Assembly (NCBI RefSeq): GCF_000473245.1
Contig: NC_022524.1
Span: 2,566,501-2,630,500, forward strand
Source of the DNA: Bacillus infantis NRRL B-14911
Lineage (GTDB): Bacteria; Bacillota; Bacilli; Bacillales; Cytobacillaceae
Direction: 5' to 3'
Length of the DNA stretch: 64,000 nucleotides
Below, piece by piece: positions 24,223-33,586 of the stretch (its first letter is position 1; every line of letters begins with the position of its first letter). Both the position numbers and the translations under genes were made by a program. The notes under the pieces are model-generated. The model worked only from the letters and a program-made list of their open reading frames with translations. It did no database searches and was not told the origin of the DNA.

Positions 24223-24702
24223 TTATTCTGTCGCGTATTTTTCCTTTTTATAAATATTACATATAAAATCCTCTATGATTACTTTGTGGCTGCCCACCAT
24301 ATTCTCCGGAAACTCATCTGGGTGGTAAAATTTAATATTCATCGATTCCTGCGGATCCATTTTCATCTCACCACTAAACGTTTCAGTAAAATATGCAATA
24401 GTGACTGCGTAAAATTGATCTCCATTTTCGGCCGTCACCAAATAATTCTTTCCAGAATAAACATTAATCAGCTTTAGAGAACCGGCTGTCAGGCCTGTTT
24501 CTTCCCACACCTCCCGCATGCATGTTTCTTCTGCAGACTCCCCAAGTTCCATCAGCCCGCCAGGCAGGCCCCATGATCCTGCCGGAAACACCCTCTGCTG
24601 AAGCAGCAGCTGTCCCCTCTTATTGACCAATATCCCAACACTGCCTGTAAGAATAAGCGGCCTGTGGCCAACAATCTTCCTTAGCTCTTCTATATAGCCC
24701 AT
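24223..24702 (-). CDS. Nudix hydrolase (YjhB/ADP-ribose-type)
   Basis: 159 residues from ATG 24702 with GGGGG upstream; an earlier ATG at 24720 has no site. Nudix box is GGLMELGE-7-REVWEETGL; it is preceded by GSWGLPGG, typical of the family. The N-terminal helix MGYIEELRKIVGHRPLIL is characteristic of a common Bacillus Nudix group. Substrate unknown, probably a nucleoside diphosphate derivative. Confidence 0.88.
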   Translation of the reverse strand: MGYIEELRKIVGHRPLILTGSVGILVNKRGQLLLQQRVFPAGSWGLPGGLMELGESAEETCMREVWEETGLTAGSLKLINVYSGKNYLVTAENGDQFYAVTIAYFTETFSGEMKMDPQESMNIKFYHPDEFPENMVGSHKVIIEDFICNIYKKEKYATE

Positions 24703-24809
24703 TTGTGCGCCCCCATTCATGTGTTATTAAAGGCTTTTTTATTGTAAAATTCTCCCGCATAAGAGATCCCTCTATGTTATATTGAAAAAAAGAGCAGGAG
24801 GACCTTTTT

Positions 24810-25667
24810 ATGAAAATCACCAATACAATTCCTTTTTTTCTCGAAACAGGACATCTTTCCGCTGATTTTTTCAGGGAATACCATCGACAGTATCCTGATA
24901 TTTTTGCACAGTATTTTCAGTATCACTGCAGGAATCATGAAAAACGCATACCAAAAAGCATTGAGCAGCTTGAGTGTGAAAAAAACCATATTCAAAGAGT
25001 GCAGGAAAATATCCTTCCCATTATTCACGAGACGGCCGCCAGGTTTAAAGCAGCTTATGGAGTCGAGTTTCCAATTGAAGTCAGCCTGATTGCCGGCATT
25101 TATGGATCAAATGCCTATACTTGGCGGCAAATCATCCCGAATATTACTTTTGCTCTGGAGCAGCTGACCGATGATAAGGAACATTTAAGGGCCATCGTTT
25201 CCCATGAATTCGGCCATGCTGCACAAAATATTCTCAGTGATCAGGCTGGAATGGACTGGAAAAGCGTTTCATGGAATAATCCCCTGATCTGGCTTAACCA
25301 GGAAGGCGCCGCCATCCATTTTTCGCGAAAAATTGCTCCAGGCCTTGCCTCCTCCGCCTATTTCAGCTTCAATGATCAAGGAGATGCCTGGTTATCCTTC
25401 GCCAAGTCCCACACCAATGAAATCATAAGAAAGTTCTATGGAGATTTCAAAAAGCTGCAGCATGAAGAGATATTCAGAGAATGGTTTTCCATCAGAGGCG
25501 GCCAATCATTCGGGTTCAGCAGATTTGGCTACTATGTTGGGGACTTATTTTTTCAAAGCCAGATTCAACGGCTGGGAGAAGAAAAAGCGATCATTGCCTG
25601 GTGCAAGACAGACTTTCTGGAACAGGTGCAGATCTGGCTGGAGAGCAAAAAATCACTTTCAAGCTGA
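24810..25667 (+). CDS. Predicted zinc metallopeptidase (gluzincin-like, DUF2268/DUF5700-type)
   Basis: 285 residues, AGGAGG before ATG. Zinc motif H132-E-F-G-H136 in IVSHEFGHAAQN, with Glu165 in WLNQEGAAIH as likely third ligand, the gluzincin pattern. The C-terminal third has GFSRFGYYVGDLFFQSQIQR, the G-Y-x-x-G segment that ends such predicted proteases. No signal peptide, so a cytosolic peptidase; substrate unknown. The stop codon lies inside a terminator hairpin shared with the convergent LtaS-type gene. Confidence 0.75.
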   Translation: MKITNTIPFFLETGHLSADFFREYHRQYPDIFAQYFQYHCRNHEKRIPKSIEQLECEKNHIQRVQENILPIIHETAARFKAAYGVEFPIEVSLIAGIYGSNAYTWRQIIPNITFALEQLTDDKEHLRAIVSHEFGHAAQNILSDQAGMDWKSVSWNNPLIWLNQEGAAIHFSRKIAPGLASSAYFSFNDQGDAWLSFAKSHTNEIIRKFYGDFKKLQHEEIFREWFSIRGGQSFGFSRFGYYVGDLFFQSQIQRLGEEKAIIAWCKTDFLEQVQIWLESKKSLSS

Positions 25668-25676
25668 AAGTGATTT
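25646..25676. terminator. Bidirectional terminator between metallopeptidase and LtaS-type gene
   Basis: Twelve-bp perfect stem AAATCACTTTCA / TGAAAGTGATTT with a 3-base loop; six T follow on the minus strand, so it is strongest for the LtaS-type gene. Confidence 0.88.
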
Positions 25677-25684
25677 CGTTGCCC

Positions 25685-27517
25685 CTACTTCAAAAATCTC
25701 AGGAGGTCTCCGTTCACAACATCATCTGACATGCCAAGCTCTTTTCTGGCTGTTTCCAGATAAGGTTCGCACTTGCTGATATCCGCTTCTTCCCCGGAGT
25801 CTATTTTCAGGCAGCTGCCGCTTTTATAAAGATAATCTTCTGCAATGAAGCTTCCATCCCGGAAAACAACTGGCTGATCGGGATTACGGGCAAAAAGATT
25901 GCGGCTGAAGCTGTAATGCTCTTCGGGATTGATGCCAAGCAAATGGAGGAGAGTTGCTCTTATATCAATTTCGCCGCCAATTGTCGATATACTCTTCCCC
26001 TCTTGCCCCGGAATATGGATGATCAATGGGATCTTCTGCAGCTTCATCCTGTTGACAAGGGTATCTTCCTGTCGCAAAAGCTCCAGCACACCATGTTCAT
26101 ATTTGTCGGAAATGCCGTAATGATCCCCGTACAGCACAAACACCGTATTGTCGTATTCTCCACTGTCTTTCATTTCCTGGAAGAAGGTCTTGATCGCTTC
26201 ATCCTGGTATCTGACTGTTGTGACATAGCGGTTTACCACCATCTCGCTTGTCTCAGCCTCAGGAATAAGCCGGTCCTCTTCCTCGAGCAGGAATGGAAAG
26301 TGGTTCGTTAATGTTATGAAGCGGGTGTAATACGGCTTTTCAAGGCTCTTTAAGTGCGGAATTGACTGCTGGAAGAACGGGATGTCCTTGATCCCATAGT
26401 TCACTGAATTTTCCTCTGTCACCTCATAATCGCCTTTAGAGAAGAAACGGTCATAACCAAGCGACTTATACATATCTTCCCTGTTCCAGAAGGTAGGCTC
26501 ATTGCCATGCAGGACCGCAGCCTTGTAGCCTTCTTCATTTTTCAAAATATGCGGCAGGCTTTTGTACGTATTCTCAAATTTCCGGACAAAAGCCGATCCG
26601 CTCGACAAGGGATACAATCCGTTATCGACCATGAATTCTGAATCAGATGTTTTCCCCTGTGCGGTCTGGTCATATAGATTATTGAAATAAAAGCTATCCT
26701 TTGACAGCGAATTTAGGAATGGGGTTATTTCCTCACCCTTTACCTTTTGATTAAGGACGAATCCCTGGGTCGATTCCATGCTGATGAGGACAACATTCAT
26801 TCCTTCGGCAGCACCGAAATAATCGGAAGGCTCCGCTGTCCTGCCGTTTACGTACTCGGCAGAAGCCTTGGCATCAGATGCATCTGCAAATGCCTTTTGC
26901 AGGGGATATGAGGCAGCTACTCCTATATCATATAGATGATACGGATACAGTCCAATATTTTTGACAAGCTGAGGACGGTTGTATGATTCTGTGAAAAGAT
27001 GCGGCGCATTTACAAGCCCGATCACCCCGGTCATGAGGAATAGGGCGATGCAGGCACCACCATACTGCCATGCCGTTTTTCCTGTCACCGTCATTTTTGT
27101 CAGCTTCTTTTTCCTGATAAAAAGAAAATACAATAGCAAATCAATGAAAAGCAGCAAATCCCAGGGACTGATCAGTTCCAGGGTGCTCGGTCCCAGGCCT
27201 CCGACGTTTTTGAATTGGAAAAGAATCGGCACCGTGACGAAATCAGTGTAAAAACGGTAATATAAAAGATCGGAATAAAGGATGCCAGTCAGGACCAGCA
27301 TTATCAGCCATATTCCAGCAGGCTTCACTTTCTTTTTCCAAAATAGGCCGCCCCCGATCAAAAGCATCAGCAGCCCCAATGGCGAAAAAGTGAGCAGCAT
27401 TACTTCAAGCAGGCTTGCAGCATGCAGATTAAAGCCGATGAAAGATACTGCAGCTGTTTTGAGCCACATAAAGAAGACGGCTACCCATACCGGGGTCAAT
27501 TTCTTAAACTGTTTCAT
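25685..27517 (-). CDS. Lipoteichoic acid synthase family protein (LtaS type, copy 1)
   Basis: 610 residues from ATG 27517, which lies 14 bases inside the preceding gene's end; ribosome site is weak, so coupling is likely. Five N-terminal helices (1-170), then an extracellular sulfatase-like domain with metal/active residues E248 (ISMES) and nucleophile T290 in TAQGKTSDSEF, plus YGDHYGIS. An A-F-A-D signal-peptidase-like site (about 209-212) may release the domain. LtaS moves glycerol phosphate from phosphatidylglycerol onto lipoteichoic acid. Bacillus has several paralogs (LtaS, YfnI, YqgS and primase YvgJ); this one is in an operon with an acyltransferase-aminotransferase fusion. Confidence 0.9.
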   Translation of the reverse strand: MKQFKKLTPVWVAVFFMWLKTAAVSFIGFNLHAASLLEVMLLTFSPLGLLMLLIGGGLFWKKKVKPAGIWLIMLVLTGILYSDLLYYRFYTDFVTVPILFQFKNVGGLGPSTLELISPWDLLLFIDLLLYFLFIRKKKLTKMTVTGKTAWQYGGACIALFLMTGVIGLVNAPHLFTESYNRPQLVKNIGLYPYHLYDIGVAASYPLQKAFADASDAKASAEYVNGRTAEPSDYFGAAEGMNVVLISMESTQGFVLNQKVKGEEITPFLNSLSKDSFYFNNLYDQTAQGKTSDSEFMVDNGLYPLSSGSAFVRKFENTYKSLPHILKNEEGYKAAVLHGNEPTFWNREDMYKSLGYDRFFSKGDYEVTEENSVNYGIKDIPFFQQSIPHLKSLEKPYYTRFITLTNHFPFLLEEEDRLIPEAETSEMVVNRYVTTVRYQDEAIKTFFQEMKDSGEYDNTVFVLYGDHYGISDKYEHGVLELLRQEDTLVNRMKLQKIPLIIHIPGQEGKSISTIGGEIDIRATLLHLLGINPEEHYSFSRNLFARNPDQPVVFRDGSFIAEDYLYKSGSCLKIDSGEEADISKCEPYLETARKELGMSDDVVNGDLLRFLK

Positions 27518-29117
27518 ATTGATACCGTTTTTCGTTCTGTATTTTAAATGCATGTTCCAGGATCTTCAATGCCTCTGCTGCTTCTTGTTCGCTTATGCTC
27601 CCCATGAAAGCGGCCTGAATCCAATTTCTTTTCAGCAGATATTCACTTTCATAGCTGATCAGCACACCTTTACTTTTGCAGTAATCACCTATTTTTTTGC
27701 TGGAAATAGTTTCCGGTACGAGTATTGTGATGATGCCAGGAGAATAGCTCTCATCCCCAAGAACTATCCACCCGTTTGCCAACAGCCTCTCCCTTGCCTG
27801 CTTTCCAATCCTTGATGTTTTTTCATAATCAATGAGACCGCAAGCTTTGTTAAGCGCCGTGACGAGATTAGAAGAGTGGGTATAAGGGATGCTTTCATGT
27901 TCCTGATACATTTTCAAGTCCAAATATCTTGGTATATGATTGCCGCCTAGAATCCTCTCCCTGTGAAAAACAATCGCCAGGCCGGGATAGGATCCGAATC
28001 CTTTGCCGCTGACCGCTGATGCAAGATAGATTTCCTTCAGATCAAGGGGCACTGCACCTGCCGAGCTGCAGGCATCCACACAAAGCTCAATCCCACGGCT
28101 GCCGCATAGCTCCTTAAGTGAATCTAAATCATATAAATAGCCTGTCGAAGTTTCACAGTGAACAGTCCAAATCCAGCTGATCGAAGAGTTGGATTTGATT
28201 AACTGTTCAATCTCATATAAATGGATCGGCTCATTCCATTCTTTTTCAATAGATTGAAAGGATAGCCCCTGCCTTTTGGCATGGTCAATCAGCCGGAAGC
28301 CAAATTCGCCATTCGCCAGAATCAGCCCTGTTCCCCGTAAGCAGGATAGCTGTGCAGCAACCAGATCATTGGAAAGGGTTCCTGTCCCGACGACAACTTC
28401 TGCATGGGCAGCCCCGGTCATGTGGCATAGACTGCTGCGGAGTTGATGGAGTTCTTTTTTAAACTCTTCGCTTCGGTGGGATATGGCAGGCTCTCTGAAT
28501 GCTCTTTCAGCCTCCGGATGGATCGAAACCGGCCCTGGCAGCAAAGAAATCCTCTTAGCAGGCTCAGTCTTTTTCTCCATGAGGCGGATAAAAGCTTTAG
28601 TCGAGCGTTCAAAGTTTTCCTTTGTTAAGTACATGGGCTGAAATTGTGCCCCCTCTTCCCCTGTTAAAGGGCCAAAAGGAATAAAGCCGATCCGCCTGTA
28701 CAGTTTCAGCTGCCGGACTGTACCGGAAATAAGGGCCATCGTATACCCTTTTTCAAGGCAGAACTGTACAAGCCTTTCGCATAAATGATAAAAAACACGG
28801 CTGCTTCTGTATGCTTTCTTGATCGATAAAAGACGGACCTCGCAAGCTGTTCCCTTTACGGGGAGGCAGTCATCAAGTGACTCAAGCTTATAGTCTAGAG
28901 AAAATGGCCTTTTGGCACGGATGGCAATCATACCTACCACTTCCTCTCCTTTTTTGGCAATCATATATGTATTTTCCTGATGAAATCTATCAATCAATTC
29001 ATTTTTATCATTTTTGCTGTGCTGCGGAATTTCCTCTACAAATGTTTGATAATTAAGCTGATGGATTTGTTCAAACTCGCTCTGCTCACTGGCAAGCTTA
29101 TACGTTAAACTTTCCAC
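27504..29117 (-). CDS. Fusion of GNAT/FeeM-like acyltransferase and class V PLP aminotransferase
   Basis: 537 residues from GTG 29117 with AGGAGG six bases upstream. Residues 1-175 are an acyltransferase-type GNAT domain (FEQIHQLNYQTFVEEIP, then VVGMIAIR and VRLLSIKKAYRSSRVFYHLC), closer to autoinducer/N-acyl amino acid synthases than to ordinary acetylases. Residues 188-530 are a class V aminotransferase like 2-aminoethylphosphonate or alanine-glyoxylate transaminases: LLPGPVSIHPE (192-202), GTGT (244-247), VDAC with Asp348, and Schiff-base Lys372 in SGKGFG. The stop overlaps the LtaS-type start, so both are one operon. A role in making or attaching an amino group to a lipid or teichoic acid unit is inference. 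Confidence 0.85.
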   Translation of the reverse strand: MESLTYKLASEQSEFEQIHQLNYQTFVEEIPQHSKNDKNELIDRFHQENTYMIAKKGEEVVGMIAIRAKRPFSLDYKLESLDDCLPVKGTACEVRLLSIKKAYRSSRVFYHLCERLVQFCLEKGYTMALISGTVRQLKLYRRIGFIPFGPLTGEEGAQFQPMYLTKENFERSTKAFIRLMEKKTEPAKRISLLPGPVSIHPEAERAFREPAISHRSEEFKKELHQLRSSLCHMTGAAHAEVVVGTGTLSNDLVAAQLSCLRGTGLILANGEFGFRLIDHAKRQGLSFQSIEKEWNEPIHLYEIEQLIKSNSSISWIWTVHCETSTGYLYDLDSLKELCGSRGIELCVDACSSAGAVPLDLKEIYLASAVSGKGFGSYPGLAIVFHRERILGGNHIPRYLDLKMYQEHESIPYTHSSNLVTALNKACGLIDYEKTSRIGKQARERLLANGWIVLGDESYSPGIITILVPETISSKKIGDYCKSKGVLISYESEYLLKRNWIQAAFMGSISEQEAAEALKILEHAFKIQNEKRYQYETV

Positions 29118-29302
29118 GGTTGACCTCCTATGTCAGACATGATGATCCGGTTAACTGGCTCAGCTAATGGATAATATATTAATTAAAAAGTATAGACTAC
29201 CTCGTAATACTATATATAATTTAACGTTTAAAAAGAGTAAAAAGTTTCATTTTCTAACATATTTCTTCTTTTAGCCTTTCTAAAAATATTGCAAACCCGC
29301 AA

Positions 29303-29336
29303 AATAAAAAGGAACCCTCTATAAATCTGGGTTCCC
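29303..29336 (-). terminator. Terminator of the 66-residue membrane gene
   Basis: GGAACCC / GGGTTCC stem with 11-base loop followed by TTTTTA on the minus strand. Confidence 0.85.
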
Positions 29337-29357
29337 GGACTTGCTTAAGACAGCGGT

Positions 29358-29558
29358 CTATTTCTTCCCGCCTCCGTTGTTCAGATAATTCGGCCTGTAC
29401 CGGTCATCATCCCTGGCAGAATACACAAAGCTTATCCCCATCGCAAATGTGCCGAACATAAAGCCGAATAAATAGCCGGCGGAATGGAATCCCGAAACGA
29501 AGCTGACAATTGCCGCAGCAAGCAGAACCAGCAGAATAGACAAGAAAACTTTACCCAT
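29358..29558 (-). CDS. Small two-helix membrane protein
   Basis: 66 residues, AGGAGGG before ATG. Two close hydrophobic helices (VFLSILLVLLAAAIVSFV, AGYLFGFMFGTFAMGISFVY) and a short basic/glycine tail (NNGGGKK). Ordered as its own unit by a downstream terminator. No family recognised. Confidence 0.65.
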   Translation of the reverse strand: MGKVFLSILLVLLAAAIVSFVSGFHSAGYLFGFMFGTFAMGISFVYSARDDDRYRPNYLNNGGGKK

Positions 29559-29614
29559 CCTTCGCCCTCCTTTTCCTTAATATACCATATCATATTTTCT
29601 AAAAAACTTCCTGT

Positions 29615-30190
29615 TTAAAGTGCCTTTAAGTGGCCGGATTCATTATAGTACTCTACAAGCCACCCTTTTTCATTAAATTTAAGGCTGCAGATGCAGGCAT
29701 TTTCAAGCTTCGTTCTGCCAGAACCGATCACGCCTGATGAAAGCAGTGACAGCAGGGCATTTATGGATGCTCCGTGCGAAACAAGGATCACTCTTTTCCC
29801 GCTATAGAGCATGCTGATTTTATCAAGCCCTTCACTGAGCCGTGTATGATGGTCCTCTTTGCTTTCCATCTCTGGATAATCCCTATCGGGAAAAAGAGCG
29901 TGCCTCTCCACAGCTGTTAGACCTTCAGCTCTGCCAAAACTTCTTTCAATGAATTCCTCCATTAACACCAAAGGCTTCTGGATATTTTGGTTAATGATTT
30001 CTGCAGTCTGTCTGGCTCTTTGCAGGGGGCTTGAAATGATAATATCCCAATTTTCATTAGCAAGGTGATCCCTGCACGCTGCTGCCTGGCGGACACCCAT
30101 CTCATTTAACTCAATATCTGTTCTTCCCTGGATCCTGCCTTCAGCATTCCAGTCAGTCTGGCCATGGCGTACAAGGCAGATTTCAGTCAT
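29615..30190 (-). CDS. Histidine phosphatase (phosphoglycerate mutase-like)
   Basis: 191 residues from ATG 30190 (AGGAGG eight bases upstream, within the preceding gene). Catalytic LVRHGQTDWN with its His, the second Arg in SSPLQRARQTAE, Glu in ERSFGRAEG, and SHGASI at the end. Family members include alpha-ribazole and other phosphatases; specificity is not evident. The start overlaps the preceding acetyltransferase gene by 8 bases, so the two are translationally coupled. Confidence 0.88.
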   Translation of the reverse strand: MTEICLVRHGQTDWNAEGRIQGRTDIELNEMGVRQAAACRDHLANENWDIIISSPLQRARQTAEIINQNIQKPLVLMEEFIERSFGRAEGLTAVERHALFPDRDYPEMESKEDHHTRLSEGLDKISMLYSGKRVILVSHGASINALLSLLSSGVIGSGRTKLENACICSLKFNEKGWLVEYYNESGHLKAL

Positions 30191-30752
30191 GTTCACTGCC
30201 TCCTGCTATTGGACTCTTATAATGCGAGAGTCTCTTCCCCATAATGACGTAGGCAGTTCCTGTTTGGTCAGGAAAAAAGGATTCCTTTACTGTTGTCCAA
30301 CCAAGAGACCAATACAACTGCCGGGCAGCGATGTTATCCTTTTGAGTTGTGAGAATAGCGGTCTTATTTGGCAGCTGCGCCAAAACTCTTTGTTCAAGAA
30401 GGCGGCCGATCCCCTGCTTTCTGCTTTCAGGATGGACGGCCAGCTCCACCACTTCAAAGCAATCCTCCAGCCAAGTCAGCGCCTCTTCTTCAGAAAGCTC
30501 CTTTTCAATCAAACCTCTATAATATTGACCCTTTTGTGAGTAATAGCCATAAACGAAACCTGCCAGTCTGGCATCACCCTCATACGCCATTTCTCCCTGG
30601 AAGCCATCATAGCTGCCATGTCGCATCAGTCTTTCCACAAAAGATTGATCTTCTTTATTCCAGACCAGATTATACAGGCTTGCAGCTTCGACCAGGCATC
30701 CTTCTTTCGTTTCCATTTTCTTCAGATGTATTTTGTCTTTATTCATATTCAT
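30183..30752 (-). CDS. GNAT family N-acetyltransferase
   Basis: 189 residues, GGAGGG before ATG. Motif A is ELAVHPESRKQGIGRLLEQ, followed by TTQKDNIAARQLYWSLGWTT for the C-terminal part of the fold. Overlaps the histidine phosphatase gene downstream and sits 36 bases after the GNAT gene at 30789; together a three-gene minus-strand operon is likely. Target unknown. Confidence 0.85.
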   Translation of the reverse strand: MNMNKDKIHLKKMETKEGCLVEAASLYNLVWNKEDQSFVERLMRHGSYDGFQGEMAYEGDARLAGFVYGYYSQKGQYYRGLIEKELSEEEALTWLEDCFEVVELAVHPESRKQGIGRLLEQRVLAQLPNKTAILTTQKDNIAARQLYWSLGWTTVKESFFPDQTGTAYVIMGKRLSHYKSPIAGGSEHD

Positions 30753-30788
30753 GCCTCACCCTCCATTATTCAGGCAGACAATCCTGCT

Positions 30789-31259
30789 CTAATTCTGCGG
30801 AAAATATTCCATCGGCGCATTGCAATGCTTATAACCATTCCTTTTATAAAATTCGACCCCTTCCTCACTCGGCCAGACGATGATAAATTCATAATGGTTC
30901 TCTTCAATCCATGTATTGATGGCCGTGATCAGCCTGCTTCCGACTCCTTTTCCGCGATATTCCGGTACAGTATAGACATTGGTCATATAGGCGAAGGGAT
31001 AGGTGATACGGCCGGGCCTTGGAACTTTTTGTATTCTTTCTATGTACATATGTGATACAACTTTCCCATGATCTTCCGCGATCCAGATATACCAAATGTC
31101 TCCCTCAATAGCTTCCTCCAGAAAGAATCTGCATTCTTTCTCGAATTCCGGATAATCTTTTTCTGAAAAAGTGCCCTCCTCATAATCTTCAAGCGTGAAG
31201 TCCCATCTCATTCTAATCAGCTGATCTATATCCTTTCTTTCTGCGAGCCTTATTTGCAT
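30789..31259 (-). CDS. GNAT family N-acetyltransferase
   Basis: 156 residues. VYTVPEYRGKGVGSRLITAI is the acetyl-CoA motif and VEFYKRNGY the closing element; start MQIRLAERKDIDQLIRMRW is typical. It is the first gene of a probable three-gene operon with another acetyltransferase and a histidine phosphatase. Target unknown. Confidence 0.87.
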   Translation of the reverse strand: MQIRLAERKDIDQLIRMRWDFTLEDYEEGTFSEKDYPEFEKECRFFLEEAIEGDIWYIWIAEDHGKVVSHMYIERIQKVPRPGRITYPFAYMTNVYTVPEYRGKGVGSRLITAINTWIEENHYEFIIVWPSEEGVEFYKRNGYKHCNAPMEYFPQN

Positions 31260-31404
31260 TTTACAGCCTCCATATTTTCATTAAGTAATTCTTCTGCAGC
31301 CTGCCATGGTTTTCCTTTATTTTAAAAAACTGCAGTGAATATTGGCAATTTTATGCTAAAATAAATTCCATTCAAATGATACTTATATAGAAAGGCGGTA
31401 AATG

Positions 31405-31864
31405 ATGATTCAATTTTTCACCTATAACTGGCAGGTCAGGGATGAGTGGTTTTCAATGGTGTGAACAGCTGAAAGAGGATGAACTGCTTAAGAAGCGGAC
31501 GGGAGGAGCGGGGAGCATACTTCATACACTGCTTCACATAGCCGACGTTGAATACAGCTGGATCCGTGCTATCCAAGGTCTGGGCGATACCATCGTTGAT
31601 TTTGAAGAATATCGCAGTCTGACTGAGGCCAGGCAGCTCTCCGACTCTTTCCGGAAGGATATCAGGAGCTATTTTGCCGAAGGTCTGATTGCTGCATCTG
31701 ATTTTACTGTTTCTGTCCCATGGGATGATGAGGATTTTAGCAAAAACGAAATTCTTCATCATATTATTGCACATGAAATCCATCATATTGGACAGCTATC
31801 TGTTTGGGCACGGGAATTGGGACTAGCACCGGTCAGTGCGAACTTTTTAGGCAGAGACTTGTAA
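31405..31864 (+). pseudogene. DinB-family (YisT-type) gene with a one-base frameshift
   Basis: Frame one from ATG 31405 (AAAGGCGG upstream) reads MIQFFTYNWQVRDEWFS and then ATG GTG TGA, ending after 18 codons. The next frame over resumes WCEQLKEDELLKKRTGGAGS at 31457 and continues through the DinB four-helix bundle with metal His residues (HTLLHIADVEYSW, HIIAHEIHHIGQLSVW) to TAG-free stop 31864. One extra A near 31456 explains it. An ATG at 31442 could give an N-truncated 140-residue protein, but the missing helix holds part of the core. Sequencing error is possible. Confidence 0.8.
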
Positions 31865-31969
31865 AATACCAGCTTAAAAGGCTGAAGCAGCAAAATAACC
31901 CTGTCTGTCTTTCTCTGAATTTTTAAAAGAAGATTGATCCTTTTTCACCGGCCCGCTTTTGGCCGAAAG

Positions 31970-31996
31970 TAAAAAAAAAACGCCCCTGCAGGCGTT
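31970..31996 (-). terminator. Terminator of 48-residue gene
   Basis: AACGCC / GGCGTT perfect stem with 6-base loop and a run of ten T, directly after the stop. Confidence 0.92.
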
Positions 31997-31998
31997 GA

Positions 31999-32145
31999 TT
32001 ATTTTCGGCTGGCTTGCTCTTCATTTCCATTGATCATATTTCTGACATCCTCAACCATACTGTTGAAGGTTTCATTTACTGTATTTAAAAGAGTATCTTG
32101 GCCTCTTTCTACTGGCACGCCTGCTTGTTTCTCTTCCTTTTGCAT
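31999..32145 (-). CDS. 48-residue acidic protein, unknown
   Basis: ATG 32145 is fixed by GGGAGGTGA five to six bases upstream, a near-perfect ribosome site; longer frames upstream have none. The peptide begins MQKEEKQAGVPVERGQ and is predicted helical (LLNTVNETFNSMVEDVRNMI). Perfect terminator follows, so it is a real small gene. High acidity and size recall small spore or stress peptides, but I do not recognise a family. Confidence 0.7.
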   Translation of the reverse strand: MQKEEKQAGVPVERGQDTLLNTVNETFNSMVEDVRNMINGNEEQASRK

Positions 32146-32362
32146 AGATATCACCTCCCAGCCATAGAATGTGCCAAAAAAAGCAACATAATGCATGGGA
32201 AAATCAAAAATGCAAACTCTCTTCATCGAAAATGAAAAAGCGGGTGCCCGCATCTCCTGTCATCTTTCTATGATTCTCTGCTGGACATCCCCGCCCGGCT
32301 GACGTATACTAGCCATATTTATGCAAGAAATAGCAGATTGCTGGAAAGAAAGGTTTGAGATC

Positions 32363-33586
32363 ATGCTTCAAAACCCAACAGGAAGAGAAAGGCTTGCCCT
32401 TGCTTTTCTCCTTAGTTCATTAGGAATTTTAGGGCCATTTAACATCGATATGTACTTGCCAAGCTTTCCCGATATCGGCAGAGACCTTGATGCCTCTGCG
32501 TCCCTTGTACAGCTCAGCTTGACCGCCTGTCTGATGGGGCTCGCTGCCGGTCAGATGATTGTCGGGCCGATCAGTGATGCACAAGGCAGGAGAACACCGC
32601 TTCTGATTGGGATTTCCCTTTTTAGCATCGCTTCATTATTTTGTGCGCTTGCACCAAATATCACTACGTTTATAGCTGCCCGTTTCTTTCAGGGGCTAAC
32701 CGCTTCAGCCGGGATTGTCCTGTCGCGTGCAGTTGTGAGGGATGTATTCAGCGGTACAGAGCTGACGAAGTTTTTCTCACTATTAATGGTGATAAATGCT
32801 ACCGCTCCGATGATTGCCCCTATGACCGGCGGCGCGCTCCTTTTACTGCCATTCGCCAGCTGGCACACCATTTTTTACTTTTTATGTGCGCTTGGACTTG
32901 CCATCGTTACACTCATTTCCATACGCCTGCCTGAGACGCTTCCTGCTGAAAAGCGCATTCCCAGCAGTCTGGGAGGCACAGTCAAGGCAATGGGCGGCCT
33001 ATTTAAGGATCGCTCATTCATCGGCTATGCCCTGATTGTCGGTTTTGTACACGGAGGAAGCTTTGCTTATGTATCCGGAACACCATTTGTTTACCAGGGA
33101 ATCTATGGCGTCTCTCCTCAGGTGTTCAGCATCCTGTTCGGTATCAATGGGATTGCCATCATCACCGGGAGCTTTCTGATCGGCCGCCTTGCCGGCATTG
33201 TACAGGAAAGGACCCTGCTTCGGACAGCCGTCTGCATCGCTGTGAGCGCGACTGCATTATTGCTGACTATGACCATCATTAAAGGGCCGCTGTTTATGCT
33301 GGTCATCCCGATATTCATCTATATGACGTCCATGGGGATGATCCTTACCAGCTCCTTTACGCTCGCCTTGAAAAATCAGGGGCATCGCGCCGGAAGTGCG
33401 AGTGCCGTTATCGGCATGATGCCGCTCCTCCTGGGCAGCATCGTCTCCCCTCTTGTCGGGATCAATGAAGCATCAGCCGTACCTATGGGAAGCATCTTAT
33501 TTACCACTTCCTTCATCGGCTTCGTCCTTTTCTTTACATTGACGAAAGAAAAACAGTCTAATTTCAAGATTAATCCGGAGGGGTGA
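32363..33586 (+). CDS. Bcr/CflA-type MFS drug efflux transporter
   Basis: 407 residues from ATG 32363 (AAAGG nine bases upstream; the earlier ATG at 32321 has none). Twelve membrane helices; loop 2-3 motif GPISDAQGRRTPLLIG and helix 1 GPFNIDMYLPSFPDI are hallmarks of the Bcr/CflA subfamily, and SRAVVRDVFSG follows helix 4. Such proteins export bicyclomycin, chloramphenicol or sulfonamides by proton antiport; the actual substrate is unknown. A TATACT box at 32305 is a candidate -10. Confidence 0.92.
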   Translation: MLQNPTGRERLALAFLLSSLGILGPFNIDMYLPSFPDIGRDLDASASLVQLSLTACLMGLAAGQMIVGPISDAQGRRTPLLIGISLFSIASLFCALAPNITTFIAARFFQGLTASAGIVLSRAVVRDVFSGTELTKFFSLLMVINATAPMIAPMTGGALLLLPFASWHTIFYFLCALGLAIVTLISIRLPETLPAEKRIPSSLGGTVKAMGGLFKDRSFIGYALIVGFVHGGSFAYVSGTPFVYQGIYGVSPQVFSILFGINGIAIITGSFLIGRLAGIVQERTLLRTAVCIAVSATALLLTMTIIKGPLFMLVIPIFIYMTSMGMILTSSFTLALKNQGHRAGSASAVIGMMPLLLGSIVSPLVGINEASAVPMGSILFTTSFIGFVLFFTLTKEKQSNFKINPEG

